Shown piece by piece: positions 56,901-64,000 of a stretch of 64,000 nt of DNA. The stretch covers positions 1,235,583-1,299,582 of the forward strand of contig NZ_LMLU01000001.1 in the NCBI RefSeq assembly GCF_001422665.1, given 5' to 3'. Each line of letters starts with the position of its first letter. Positions within the stretch are counted from its first letter, which is position 1. Made by a program: the position numbers and the translations under genes. Source of the DNA: Arthrobacter sp. Leaf234. GTDB taxonomy: Bacteria; Actinomycetota; Actinomycetes; Actinomycetales; Micrococcaceae. Under the pieces are notes generated by a model, which had not been told where the DNA came from, searched no databases, and was given only the letters and a program-made list of their open reading frames with translations.

Positions 56901-57907
56901 GCTGGGACCGGGTCATCGTCGCGGCGGCCGTCGCCGGCGCCCTCTTCGCCTTCTCGCGCGTCGACCGCCTCCCCTGGCTCGACGGGATTGCCGCCCTCGC
57001 GGTCATCGTCCTCTCCGCGGCCTTCATCCAGGAAGTCACGCTGGACATGGGGGGTCCAGCCGGATCAGCCGTGATGCAACTGCTGGTCGGCGCAGTCCTG
57101 GCAGCAGGCCTCCTGTACCTCGCCCGGGATCTGCTGGCCATGGATGATCACGGCGAGCTCCGCTACCGGATCCTCGGTTCGACGGCGCTCTGCTGGGCTG
57201 CCGTGGCCTCGCTGGTCGCTACGGTGCCCCATCAGGAAGCCATTGCCGGGTCGGTGGTCCTCGGAGTGGTGGCTGTCCTGGCGGTGCGCGAGGTGCCGGC
57301 GCCACGGCGGCCGGTCGCCGCGGAACTGGCGTTCCTGGTACTCGTCGCCGCGGCGCAGCGCATCACCTGGGCGGTGTCGGGCGGCATCACCTTCTTCTGG
57401 GCGGCGCAGTGGTGGGTGGTCGCCCTCGCGGTTCTCGCCGCCTACTCGTTCCTGCGCGGCAGCGCCCGGCGCGGGCCGGTCTGGCTGTCCGCAGGGGCCG
57501 TCGTGCTCTCCGGGACCGCACTGCTGACCATCACCGGCGGAACCGCGGGTGCGCAGGTCTGGGCACTCTGCGGTCACGTGCTGCTCCTGGCGGCGGGTGT
57601 CGCGCTGTCCCGCCGGCTCTTCAGCATCTGGGGAGCCGTCGGAATAGTCCTCGCCCTGCTGTGGTTCCTGCGGGGGTACACCTTCCTGCTGCTCACCGTC
57701 GCAGCGCTCGCGCTGCTCGCCTTCGCGGTCTGGAAGCTCAACAGCCAGACGCGGGGGAGCGAGGCCACCGCTCCTGTCCAGCCCGGGCCACCCGAGGTCC
57801 CGGCATGGGATGACGGTGGCGAGGGTCCGGCGCGGCCGGGCGGCGGGCAGGCCGCACCGGACGCCGTGCAGCCGGCCGGCAGGCCGGGCCGGGAGCCCCA
57901 AGCGTGA
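53999..57907 (+). CDS. Very large polytopic membrane protein of unknown function
   Basis: 1302 residues. One N-terminal membrane helix (GVILVLVLVVFLGAFVGVGW), a Pro-rich cytoplasmic-type segment with five VPT repeats (about 102-117), then roughly thirty or more hydrophobic helices to residue 1260, and a charged Pro/Gly-rich tail. No transporter, kinase or protease motif is visible. GGAGGA nine bases upstream supports GTG 53999; GTG 54023 is the alternative. Codon use and GC match neighbours, so no sign of recent transfer. It interrupts the str-S10 neighbourhood as a single gene. The repeated architecture suggests internal duplication; function unknown. Confidence 0.8.
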   Translation: MGPKWGSAVGVILVLVLVVFLGAFVGVGWLLGARSARRAGSWPRDVPPPAVVYGEGFEAGYRAAQEAQAPLGAEGGPGASGRPLQAWSPAPAPPRTGSSSTVPTVPTVPTVPTVPTPTGQASPTGPPAASAPPAPALTGRPAPLGPPAPPSTVDLAAAKAARDLRTINIALYSASLLLVAAGGLFIGAAVPGPARAVTICAVVALFYVGGLILHARLPRLRPAAVAFAGTGLALLPVAGVLFGVLTDEGPLAWFGTALIGTAAYLLAAVRLQSRVVAYLSIPFLLSIALSSVSLIGGALIWYFTCSIGVAALLAVLAHPAPRWMPEVLTRAVLDAHRVLTPLALGASLLLGSLLAPGERALLWVVAAVHYAALLVFVPVSKTVHFYATRLIATLAAVLILAALDLPFLWAVMVLALCLAVQVAGALVLAAPLRRLLTPGARPSPVPPGAGPGGADTAAGPAPTTSVGGEVDPQERAQARYRRDVLVTFALTALAAAVVASPLRGDGPDGPDVLVPVLLVLALGLWIAVRFGGAAEVLVLPGVLLAVIAPGESPWRAELVLALSIGYFLLRARASMPVLRERFLLAARAGGVLLLPVAVMVHLRTLELPDARLGELALLAVVLGAVANHLAEVVRIRAIRATPYSPWVICTSSIVSLVAALVAAADSGVGPVTAIAIWTTVAGGLLTTLLLPLVGESTSTQPTRGPVTQQRGPRAPRPVLQGWYVEAAGPVSLIVAACACAAAGFGYRTFEVLLACAVVHGGLTARRAIDHRRRGAYLLAAQIAFTVLSALVSRDLDLTVHGVLTVVAVGIALQEIVRVIIRRRLRDLGLQASSAWLSTAALAALPLAYSVLAGPTVQLGVIVVHLALLLVVSVILFTVQHRTAAAYPALYALAASIAVLAGGLETAPQGWLPRAPLAMWGGALLAAALLLALVVVGVRSGEERRRLPLRVGAGLFALEAGLFSFADGGWDRVIVAAAVAGALFAFSRVDRLPWLDGIAALAVIVLSAAFIQEVTLDMGGPAGSAVMQLLVGAVLAAGLLYLARDLLAMDDHGELRYRILGSTALCWAAVASLVATVPHQEAIAGSVVLGVVAVLAVREVPAPRRPVAAELAFLVLVAAAQRITWAVSGGITFFWAAQWWVVALAVLAAYSFLRGSARRGPVWLSAGAVVLSGTALLTITGGTAGAQVWALCGHVLLLAAGVALSRRLFSIWGAVGIVLALLWFLRGYTFLLLTVAALALLAFAVWKLNSQTRGSEATAPVQPGPPEVPAWDDGGEGPARPGGGQAAPDAVQPAGRPGREPQA
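54302..54346 (+). repeat. 9-bp tandem repeat, five units
   Basis: GTCCCGACC five times without mismatch, encoding VPT x5 in the large membrane protein; in frame, so copy-number change would be tolerated. Confidence 0.95.
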
Positions 57908-58375
57908 CGGGCCGGTGTCCGTCCCGTCCTGATCCTTGCAGCATGGTCCGCGCCTCGCTCGCGCCCTCCCTCACCGTCCGGGCACGATGCGGGTGTGCCG
58001 GATCACGGTGCGGCACTTCCCCGCCGGTTCGCAATCATCCCGGCGATCTGCGACACTAGATAAGTTGTTCAAGCGCCAGCGTGCGCGGTCTGAGACCTCA
58101 TCCCGGTCAGGATAATGCCTGATGCAGGGGTCAGATCCACCGTTCGGTATGGCCCAAAGATAAAATCCACCCCGTTCGGCTCGTCCGGAACAGCGGACCG
58201 TGTGTGTCAAAGAAGTGCGACACGCCCGAGCGCGGGGGTCGGAGTCCCGGCAGGGTGAGGAACCCGGATCCATCCGGATTCAGTCTGTTCGGGGAGCGTC
58301 GCGCAACGGACGCAGGAAATGTACGTACGTACCGGAACTGCCCAGGCAGTTATGTAGAGAGAGAGTCGAGACGCC
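57908..58375 (+). other. 468-bp gene-free region upstream of rpsJ
   Basis: No credible gene on either strand. Less GC-rich than its surroundings in places. Two AT-rich spots, GGATAATG (58110) and AGATAAAATCC (58159), are possible -10 regions. GTACGTACGTAC near 58322 is self-complementary, and CTGCCCAGGCAG follows. The stretch is expected to hold the S10-operon promoter and an mRNA leader, but I cannot place either firmly. Confidence 0.5.
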
Positions 58376-58684
58376 ATGGCGGGACAAAAAATCCGCATCC
58401 GGCTGAAGTCATATGACCACGAGGTCATCGATGTTTCAGCCCGGAAGATCGTTGAGACGGTGACGCGCGCAGGCGCAACGGTAGTGGGCCCCGTGCCCCT
58501 GCCCACGGAGAAGAACGTTTTCGTTGTCATCCGGTCCCCGCACAAGTACAAGGACAGCCGTGAGCACTTCGAAATGCGTACTCACAAGCGCCTGATCGAC
58601 ATCATTGATCCCACGCCCAAGGCCGTCGATTCGCTGATGCGTCTCGACCTGCCTGCGGACGTGAACATCGAAATCAAGCTGTAA
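58376..58684 (+). CDS. rpsJ: Ribosomal protein S10
   Basis: 102 residues; 30S head protein that also pairs with NusB in antitermination and with NusG. Standard sequence: [55 protein letters not shown]. First gene of the S10 operon, preceded by the long leader. ATG 58376. Confidence 0.98.
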   Translation: MAGQKIRIRLKSYDHEVIDVSARKIVETVTRAGATVVGPVPLPTEKNVFVVIRSPHKYKDSREHFEMRTHKRLIDIIDPTPKAVDSLMRLDLPADVNIEIKL

Positions 58685-58700
58685 GGGAGAGCGGATACAC

Positions 58701-59357
58701 ATGCCTACTTCACTTACGCGCCAGGTAAAAGGCCTGCTGGGCATCAAGCTCGGCATGACCCAGGTCTGGGACGAGAACAACATCCTCATCCCCGTCACCG
58801 TCGTCCAGGCTGACTCGAACGTCATCACGCAGCTCCTCGACGAGGAGAAGGACGGCTACACCGCCGTGCAGATCGGCTTCGGCCAGATCGATCCCCGCAA
58901 GGTCACCAAGCCGCTCGCCGGCCACTTCGAGAAGGCAGGCGTCACGCCTCGCCGTCACGTCGTCGAACTGCGGACCTCCGACGCCGACTCCTACTCGCTC
59001 GGTCAGGAACTCTCCGTCGGGATGTTCGAGGCCGGCCAGACGGTCGACGTCATCGGCACCACCAAGGGCAAGGGCTTCGCAGGCGTCATGAAGCGCCACG
59101 GTTTCCACGGCGTCGGTGCATCGCACGGTGCCCACAAGAACCACCGCAAGCCCGGTTCCATCGGTGGAGCATCCACCCCCAGCCGCGTCTTCCGTGGAAT
59201 GAAAATGGCAGGCCGCATGGGTGCCGTTCGTCAGACCACGCTGAACCTCAAGGTTCACGCTGTCGACGCCGAGAAGTCGCTGCTGCTGATCAAGGGTGCC
59301 GTCCCCGGCGCCCGCGGCCAGGTCGTCCTCGTACGCACCGCCGTGAAGGGAGCATAG
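58701..59357 (+). CDS. rplC: Ribosomal protein L3
   Basis: 218 residues; one of the first proteins in 50S assembly, reaching the peptidyl-transferase centre. [37 protein letters not shown] and [19 protein letters not shown] are typical. GGGAGAGCGG precedes ATG 58701; 16 bp after rpsJ. Confidence 0.98.
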   Translation: MPTSLTRQVKGLLGIKLGMTQVWDENNILIPVTVVQADSNVITQLLDEEKDGYTAVQIGFGQIDPRKVTKPLAGHFEKAGVTPRRHVVELRTSDADSYSLGQELSVGMFEAGQTVDVIGTTKGKGFAGVMKRHGFHGVGASHGAHKNHRKPGSIGGASTPSRVFRGMKMAGRMGAVRQTTLNLKVHAVDAEKSLLLIKGAVPGARGQVVLVRTAVKGA

Positions 59358-59361
59358 CCAC

Positions 59362-59985
59362 ATGGCTGCCAATCCAGTTCAGGTCGATCTCCCCGCGGAG
59401 ATCTTCGACGCACAGACCAACGTGCCGCTGCTGCACCAGGTCGTCGTGGCTCAGCTTGCTGCCGCCCGCCAGGGCACGCACAAGACGAAGACGCGCGCCG
59501 AGGTCAGCGGTGCAGGCCGCAAGCCGTTCAAGCAGAAGGGAACCGGTCGCGCCCGCCAGGGTTCGATCCGCGCACCCCACATGACCGGTGGTGGCGTCGT
59601 CCACGGACCCACGCCCCGCGACTACAGCCAGCGCACCCCCAAGAAGATGAAGGCTGCTGCACTGCGCGGCGCCCTCTCGGACCGGGCACGCAACGGTCGT
59701 ATCCACGTTCTCGAGTCCCTGGTCGACGGCGGCAAGCCGTCCACCAAGGGTGCCATCGAGACCCTGCGCGCGATCTCCGAGCGGCCCCGCCTGCTCGTCG
59801 TGATCGAGCGTGCCAACGACGTCGCCGCACTGTCCGTGCGCAACGTCCCCGAGGTACACGTCCTTTATGTGGACCAGCTCAACACGTACGACGTGCTGGT
59901 GTCCGACGACGTGATCTTCACCAAGGCAGCCTACGACCAGTTCGTCGGTTCGGCTGATGTCATCACCGAGGAGGATGCCACGTGA
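59362..59985 (+). CDS. rplD: Ribosomal protein L4
   Basis: 207 residues; lines the exit tunnel, and in E. coli represses the S10 operon. Extended loop with [20 protein letters not shown] and [20 protein letters not shown]. Starts four bases after rplC and overlaps rplW by four. Confidence 0.98.
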   Translation: MAANPVQVDLPAEIFDAQTNVPLLHQVVVAQLAAARQGTHKTKTRAEVSGAGRKPFKQKGTGRARQGSIRAPHMTGGGVVHGPTPRDYSQRTPKKMKAAALRGALSDRARNGRIHVLESLVDGGKPSTKGAIETLRAISERPRLLVVIERANDVAALSVRNVPEVHVLYVDQLNTYDVLVSDDVIFTKAAYDQFVGSADVITEEDAT

Positions 59986-60287
59986 GCGGCAGCATCGCAA
60001 AGGACCCGCGCGACGTCGTCATTGCACCCGTCGTCTCGGAGAAGAGCTACGGCCTGATCGACGAAGGCAAGTACACCTTCCTGGTCGACCCCCGCTCGAA
60101 CAAGGAAGAGATCAAGCTGGCGGTCGAGAAGATCTTCTCCGTGAAGGTCGACTCGATCAACACCATCAACCGGGTTGGCAAGCGCAAGCGCACCAAGTTC
60201 GGCTGGGGTCAGCGCAAGGGCACCAAGCGTGCCATCGTGTCCCTCAAAGAGGGCTCGATCGACATCTTCGGCGGTCCGCTCTCCTGA
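59982..60287 (+). CDS. rplW: Ribosomal protein L23
   Basis: 101 residues from GTG 59982, overlapping rplD (GTGA). Exit-site protein that docks trigger factor and [38 protein letters not shown] and [12 protein letters not shown]-like [20 protein letters not shown] are characteristic. Confidence 0.97.
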   Translation: MSGSIAKDPRDVVIAPVVSEKSYGLIDEGKYTFLVDPRSNKEEIKLAVEKIFSVKVDSINTINRVGKRKRTKFGWGQRKGTKRAIVSLKEGSIDIFGGPLS

Positions 60288-60319
60288 GAGCGGAGACCAC
60301 TTTAACGAGGAATTGAGTT

Positions 60320-61159
<840 letters not shown>

Positions 61160-61171
61160 GAGCCTGGAGAC

Positions 61172-61453
61172 ATGCCACGCAGCCTGAAGAAAGGCCCCTT
61201 CGTCGATCAGCACCTTTATGTAAAGGTCGCTCGCGAGAACGAATCGGGCACGAAGAACGTCATCAAGACGTGGTCCCGCCGCTCCATGATCGTCCCCGAC
61301 ATGCTCGGGCACACGATCGCGGTGCACGACGGACGCAAGCACATCCCGGTGTTCGTCACCGAGTCGATGGTCGGGCACAAGCTCGGCGAATTCGCTCCCA
61401 CGCGGACCTTCCGCGGCCATGTTAAGGACGACCGCAAGGGCAAGCGCCGCTAG
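61172..61453 (+). CDS. rpsS: Ribosomal protein S19
   Basis: 93 residues; 30S head protein near the A-site finger. [19 protein letters not shown] and [20 protein letters not shown] are conserved. ATG 61172, 12 bp after rplB, with AGGAGCC upstream. Confidence 0.98.
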   Translation: MPRSLKKGPFVDQHLYVKVARENESGTKNVIKTWSRRSMIVPDMLGHTIAVHDGRKHIPVFVTESMVGHKLGEFAPTRTFRGHVKDDRKGKRR

Positions 61454-61490
61454 GCGCTGCTCTTACGGCTAAGACGAGAGAAGGAAAGCA

Positions 61491-61856
61491 ATGGAAGCCA
61501 AGGCTATTGCGCGTCATATCCGCGTAACGCCTATGAAGGCCCGGCGCGTCGTCAACCTTGTTCGTGGTAAGCAGGCGAATGAGGCTCTGGCTATTCTGAA
61601 GTTTGCCCCACAGGTTGCTTCGGAGCCGGTATTCAAGGTGGTCCAGTCGGCGATGGCCAACGCACGAGTCCTCGCGGACCGTGACGGCGTCGCCTTCGAC
61701 GAGGACAACCTCATCATCAGCGAGGCATTTGTTGATGAAGGCCCCACGATGAAGCGGTTCCGGCCGCGCGCCCAGGGCCGTGCGTTCCGCATCAACAAGC
61801 GGACCAGCCACATCACGGTTGTCGTCGCTACCCCTGAGAAAGTGGAGGTCCGCTAA
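61491..61856 (+). CDS. rplV: Ribosomal protein L22
   Basis: 121 residues; tunnel-constriction protein with L4. [20 protein letters not shown] and the hairpin [20 protein letters not shown] are intact. AGAAGGAA precedes ATG 61491. The rpsC GTG follows the stop with no gap. Confidence 0.98.
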   Translation: MEAKAIARHIRVTPMKARRVVNLVRGKQANEALAILKFAPQVASEPVFKVVQSAMANARVLADRDGVAFDEDNLIISEAFVDEGPTMKRFRPRAQGRAFRINKRTSHITVVVATPEKVEVR

Positions 61857-62705
61857 GTGGGACAGAAAGTAAACCCGCATGGGTTCCGACTCGGCATCAC
61901 CACCGACCACAGGTCACATTGGTTCGCCGACAGCAACAAGCCGGGCCAGCGCTACCGCGACTTCGTTCGTGAGGACATCAAGATCCGCCAGCTGATGTCG
62001 ACCGGCATGGACCGCGCCGGCATCGCGAAGGTCGAGATCGAGCGCACCCGCGACCGTGTCCGCGTGGACATCCACACGGCACGTCCCGGTATCGTGATCG
62101 GCCGTCGTGGAGCCGAGGCGGACCGCATCCGCGGCGAGCTCGAGAAGCTCACCGGCAAGCAGGTCCAGCTGAACATCCTCGAGGTCAAGAACCCCGAGAT
62201 CGAGGCACAGCTCGTCGCCCAGGGCATCGCTGAGCAGCTCTCCTCCCGCGTGGCCTTCCGGCGCGCGATGAAGAAGGCCATGCAGTCCGCCCAGCGTGCG
62301 GGAGCCAAGGGCATCCGTGTCCAGTGCTCCGGTCGCCTGGGTGGCGCCGAGATGAGCCGTTCGGAGTTCTACCGCGAGGGACGCGTTCCCCTGCACACGC
62401 TCCGCGCCAACATCGACTACGGCTTCTTTGAAGCGAAGACCACCTTCGGCCGCATCGGCGTGAAGGTCTGGATCTACAAGGGTGACGTCACGGCGAAGGA
62501 ACTCGCAGCCCAGGCTGCCGCTGCTCCTTCCCGCGGCCGCGGTGGAGACCGTCCGGGCCGTGGCCCTGCCGGCGCCGACCGTGGTGGCGACCGTGGCGGA
62601 GACCGTCGTCGTCGCGCTCCCGAGCGTTCCGAGGGCCAGGGTGCGTCAGCACCCGCCGAGACCGCCGCAGCTTCTACAGCCGCGACTGAAGGAGGACAGG
62701 CTTAA
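61857..62705 (+). CDS. rpsC: Ribosomal protein S3
   Basis: 282 residues from GTG 61857; mRNA-entry protein with KH domain ([20 protein letters not shown]). The C-terminus has an extra 60 or so residues rich in Gly, Arg, Asp and Ala ([20 protein letters not shown] and beyond), longer than the 233-residue E. coli protein; similar tails occur in other actinobacteria. Abuts rplV and rplP. Confidence 0.98.
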   Translation: MGQKVNPHGFRLGITTDHRSHWFADSNKPGQRYRDFVREDIKIRQLMSTGMDRAGIAKVEIERTRDRVRVDIHTARPGIVIGRRGAEADRIRGELEKLTGKQVQLNILEVKNPEIEAQLVAQGIAEQLSSRVAFRRAMKKAMQSAQRAGAKGIRVQCSGRLGGAEMSRSEFYREGRVPLHTLRANIDYGFFEAKTTFGRIGVKVWIYKGDVTAKELAAQAAAAPSRGRGGDRPGRGPAGADRGGDRGGDRRRRAPERSEGQGASAPAETAAASTAATEGGQA

Positions 62706-63122
62706 ATGCTTATCCCACGTCGAGTCAAGTTCCGTAAGCAGCACCACCCGGGTCGCTCGGGCGCTGCTACGGGCGGTACCGAGGTCAGCTTCGGCGAGTG
62801 GGGTATCCAGGCGCTGAGCCCGGCATACGTCACCAACCGGCAGATCGAGTCCGCTCGTATCGCCATGACCCGCCACATCAAGCGTGGCGGCAAGGTCTGG
62901 ATCAACATCTATCCGGACCGCCCGTTGACCAAGAAGCCTGCCGAGACCCGCATGGGTTCCGGTAAGGGTTCGCCCGAGTGGTGGGTGGCCAACGTCAAGC
63001 CAGGACGTGTTCTCTTCGAACTGTCCGGTGTTTCCGAAGAGGTAGCCCGCGAAGCCCTGCGCCTCGCGATCCACAAGCTGCCGTTGAAGGCACGCATCGT
63101 GCGTCGTGAGGGTGGTGAATAG
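62706..63122 (+). CDS. rplP: Ribosomal protein L16
   Basis: 138 residues; binds near the A site. [30 protein letters not shown], and [20 protein letters not shown] are standard. ATG 62706 directly follows the rpsC stop; the SD AAGGAGG lies inside rpsC. Confidence 0.98.
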   Translation: MLIPRRVKFRKQHHPGRSGAATGGTEVSFGEWGIQALSPAYVTNRQIESARIAMTRHIKRGGKVWINIYPDRPLTKKPAETRMGSGKGSPEWWVANVKPGRVLFELSGVSEEVAREALRLAIHKLPLKARIVRREGGE

Positions 63123-63124
63123 TT

Positions 63125-63469
63125 ATGGCTCTGGGTTCAAAGGAACTGGCAACAGACCAGCTGGACGGCTTCGACAAGGACCGTCTGGTGGAAGAACTGC
63201 GCAAGGCCAAGGAGGAGCTGTTCAACCTCCGATTCCAGTCGGCCACCGGCCAGCTGGAGAGCCACGGTCGCCTTCGCTCGGTCAAGCGCGACATCGCCCG
63301 CATCTACACGGTGCTGCGTGAGCGCGAACTGGGTATCCGTCCCGAGGTCGTCGCTCCCGTCGAGGAAGCGAAGCCCGCAAAGGCGGAGAAGCCCAAGAAG
63401 GCCAAGAAGGCAGCCACGAAGGACGAACCTTCCGTGAGCACCGAGGCTTCTGAGGAGGACGCCGAATGA
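63125..63469 (+). CDS. rpmC: Ribosomal protein L29 with C-terminal extension
   Basis: 114 residues against about 65 in E. coli. The L29 core ([40 protein letters not shown]) is followed by about 40 residues of Lys/Ala-rich then acidic sequence ([19 protein letters not shown]). Such tails are seen in related actinobacteria. Two bases after rplP, four-base overlap with rpsQ. Confidence 0.95.
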   Translation: MALGSKELATDQLDGFDKDRLVEELRKAKEELFNLRFQSATGQLESHGRLRSVKRDIARIYTVLRERELGIRPEVVAPVEEAKPAKAEKPKKAKKAATKDEPSVSTEASEEDAE

Positions 63470-63777
63470 GTGAGCAGCAGAGCGAGACGACCGTAGGAAC
63501 CGAGAAGGCCGTCCACGGCGCCGACTCGCGCGGCTACCGCAAGGTACGCCGTGGCTACGTCGTCTCGGACAAGATGGAGAAGACCATCGTCGTCGAGGTC
63601 GAGGACCGCGTGAAGCACGCACTGTACGGCAAGGTGCTTCGCCGCAGCTCCAAGGTCAAGGCGCACGACGAGAACAACACCGCCGGCATCGGCGACATGG
63701 TCCTCATCAGCGAGACCCGCCCGCTGTCCGCCACCAAGCGGTGGCGCCTGGTCGAGGTCATCGAGAAGGCCAAGTAG
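63466..63777 (+). CDS. rpsQ: Ribosomal protein S17
   Basis: 103 residues; 30S assembly protein. The core [20 protein letters not shown] and [18 protein letters not shown] is preceded by an acidic extension of about 25 residues. ATG 63466 overlaps rpmC (ATGA). A terminator follows, so rplN and later genes of the usual cluster must start from another promoter. Confidence 0.97.
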   Translation: MSEQQSETTVGTEKAVHGADSRGYRKVRRGYVVSDKMEKTIVVEVEDRVKHALYGKVLRRSSKVKAHDENNTAGIGDMVLISETRPLSATKRWRLVEVIEKAK

Positions 63778-63821
63778 CACCTGAGCACCACCAGGGACCG
63801 GCGCGCCGGCTCCCGACCGGG

Positions 63822-63853
63822 ATGCCCCGGACACGATTTCGTGTCCGGGGCAT
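63822..63853. terminator. Terminator after rpsQ
   Basis: Stem ATGCCCCGGACACGA / TCGTGTCCGGGGCAT with a TT turn (14 pairs and an ATTT tetraloop), followed by TCTCGCG. Confidence 0.75.
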
Positions 63854-64000
63854 TCTCGCGATACCATGAGAATCTTGTCTGTCTGGTGGGTTGGCGCATG
63901 CCCTCACGAGGTTCCCTCGCGGGTGACCCTCACACCGGGCAAATAGGCAAAAGCCCGATGATCTTGTTCACCACCCCACGCAGGTATTCTGCAGGACCGT
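63854..64000 (+). other. Gene-free window edge downstream of rpsQ
   Basis: No gene begins here. GATACCATGAGAATCTTG just after the terminator may hold a -10 (TACCAT) for the next ribosomal unit. In related genomes rplN follows, but its start is beyond the window. Confidence 0.3.

Noticed and set aside
57738-58416. Several short open frames in the rpsJ upstream gap
   Set aside because: Overlapping on both strands, Arg/Pro-rich, with no ribosome-binding site or motif.

Overview
The window is a high-GC chromosomal segment of an actinobacterium, most likely an Arthrobacter-like member of the Micrococcaceae. Four things point there: mycothiol synthase (mshD), a GlnR-type regulator, GTG/TTG starts on many housekeeping genes, and the gene order secE-nusG-rplKA / rplJL / rpoBC / rpsL-rpsG-fusA-tuf / S10 operon. 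Genus and species cannot be proven from the sequence alone. No rRNA operon, insertion sequence, prophage or CRISPR array was seen.

Layout. 1-3.1 kb (minus strand): the edge of an unknown gene, an E. coli-type aspartate-semialdehyde dehydrogenase (asd), and the overlapping pair thyA-folA. 3.2-9.6 kb: a Pls/PosA-family nonribosomal peptide synthetase (adenylation, carrier and membrane parts with three hexapeptide-repeat domains), an overlapping M1 metallopeptidase, and a convergent Sfp-type phosphopantetheinyl transferase. This looks like a compact homopoly(amino acid) locus; the adenylation pocket reads like a lysine code. 10.1-15.3 kb (minus): mutT1-ppk1, mshD and glnR, with a probable unannotated small RNA on the plus strand between mshD and glnR. 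15.5-20.5 kb: membrane protein, 37-residue membrane peptide, nitrobindin-like protein, YgfZ-like folate protein, ankyrin protein, then convergent pfkA-GNAT.

20.7-23.9 kb: lycopene elongase-like UbiA protein, phytoene-desaturase-like oxidoreductase and CruF, the three activities known for C50 bacterioruberin synthesis. The early carotenoid genes lie at 36.8-41.1 kb (idi divergent from crtE-crtB-crtI), so both halves of a red C50 carotenoid pathway are present. 24.0-28.8 kb: an envelope-stress module with three PspC-domain proteins, a LiaF-like C-terminal domain, a sensor kinase and a LuxR-type regulator, around a divergent promoter holding helically phased direct repeats. 29.0-30.2 kb: aspartate aminotransferase family.

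30.4-64 kb is mainly the gene-expression core: tRNA-Trp, secE, nusG, rplK, rplA, a decayed GNAT gene, a leader-controlled rplJ-rplL, (thiolase, idi and carotenoid genes), rpoB, rpoC, rpsL, rpsG, fusA, tuf, a 1302-residue uncharacterised polytopic membrane protein, and the S10 operon from rpsJ to rpsQ. Several genes (asd, thyA, mshD) have a -10 box exactly six bases before the start codon, predicting leaderless mRNAs. A GTAGACT-type -10 box recurs before pls and before the translation and transcription operons.
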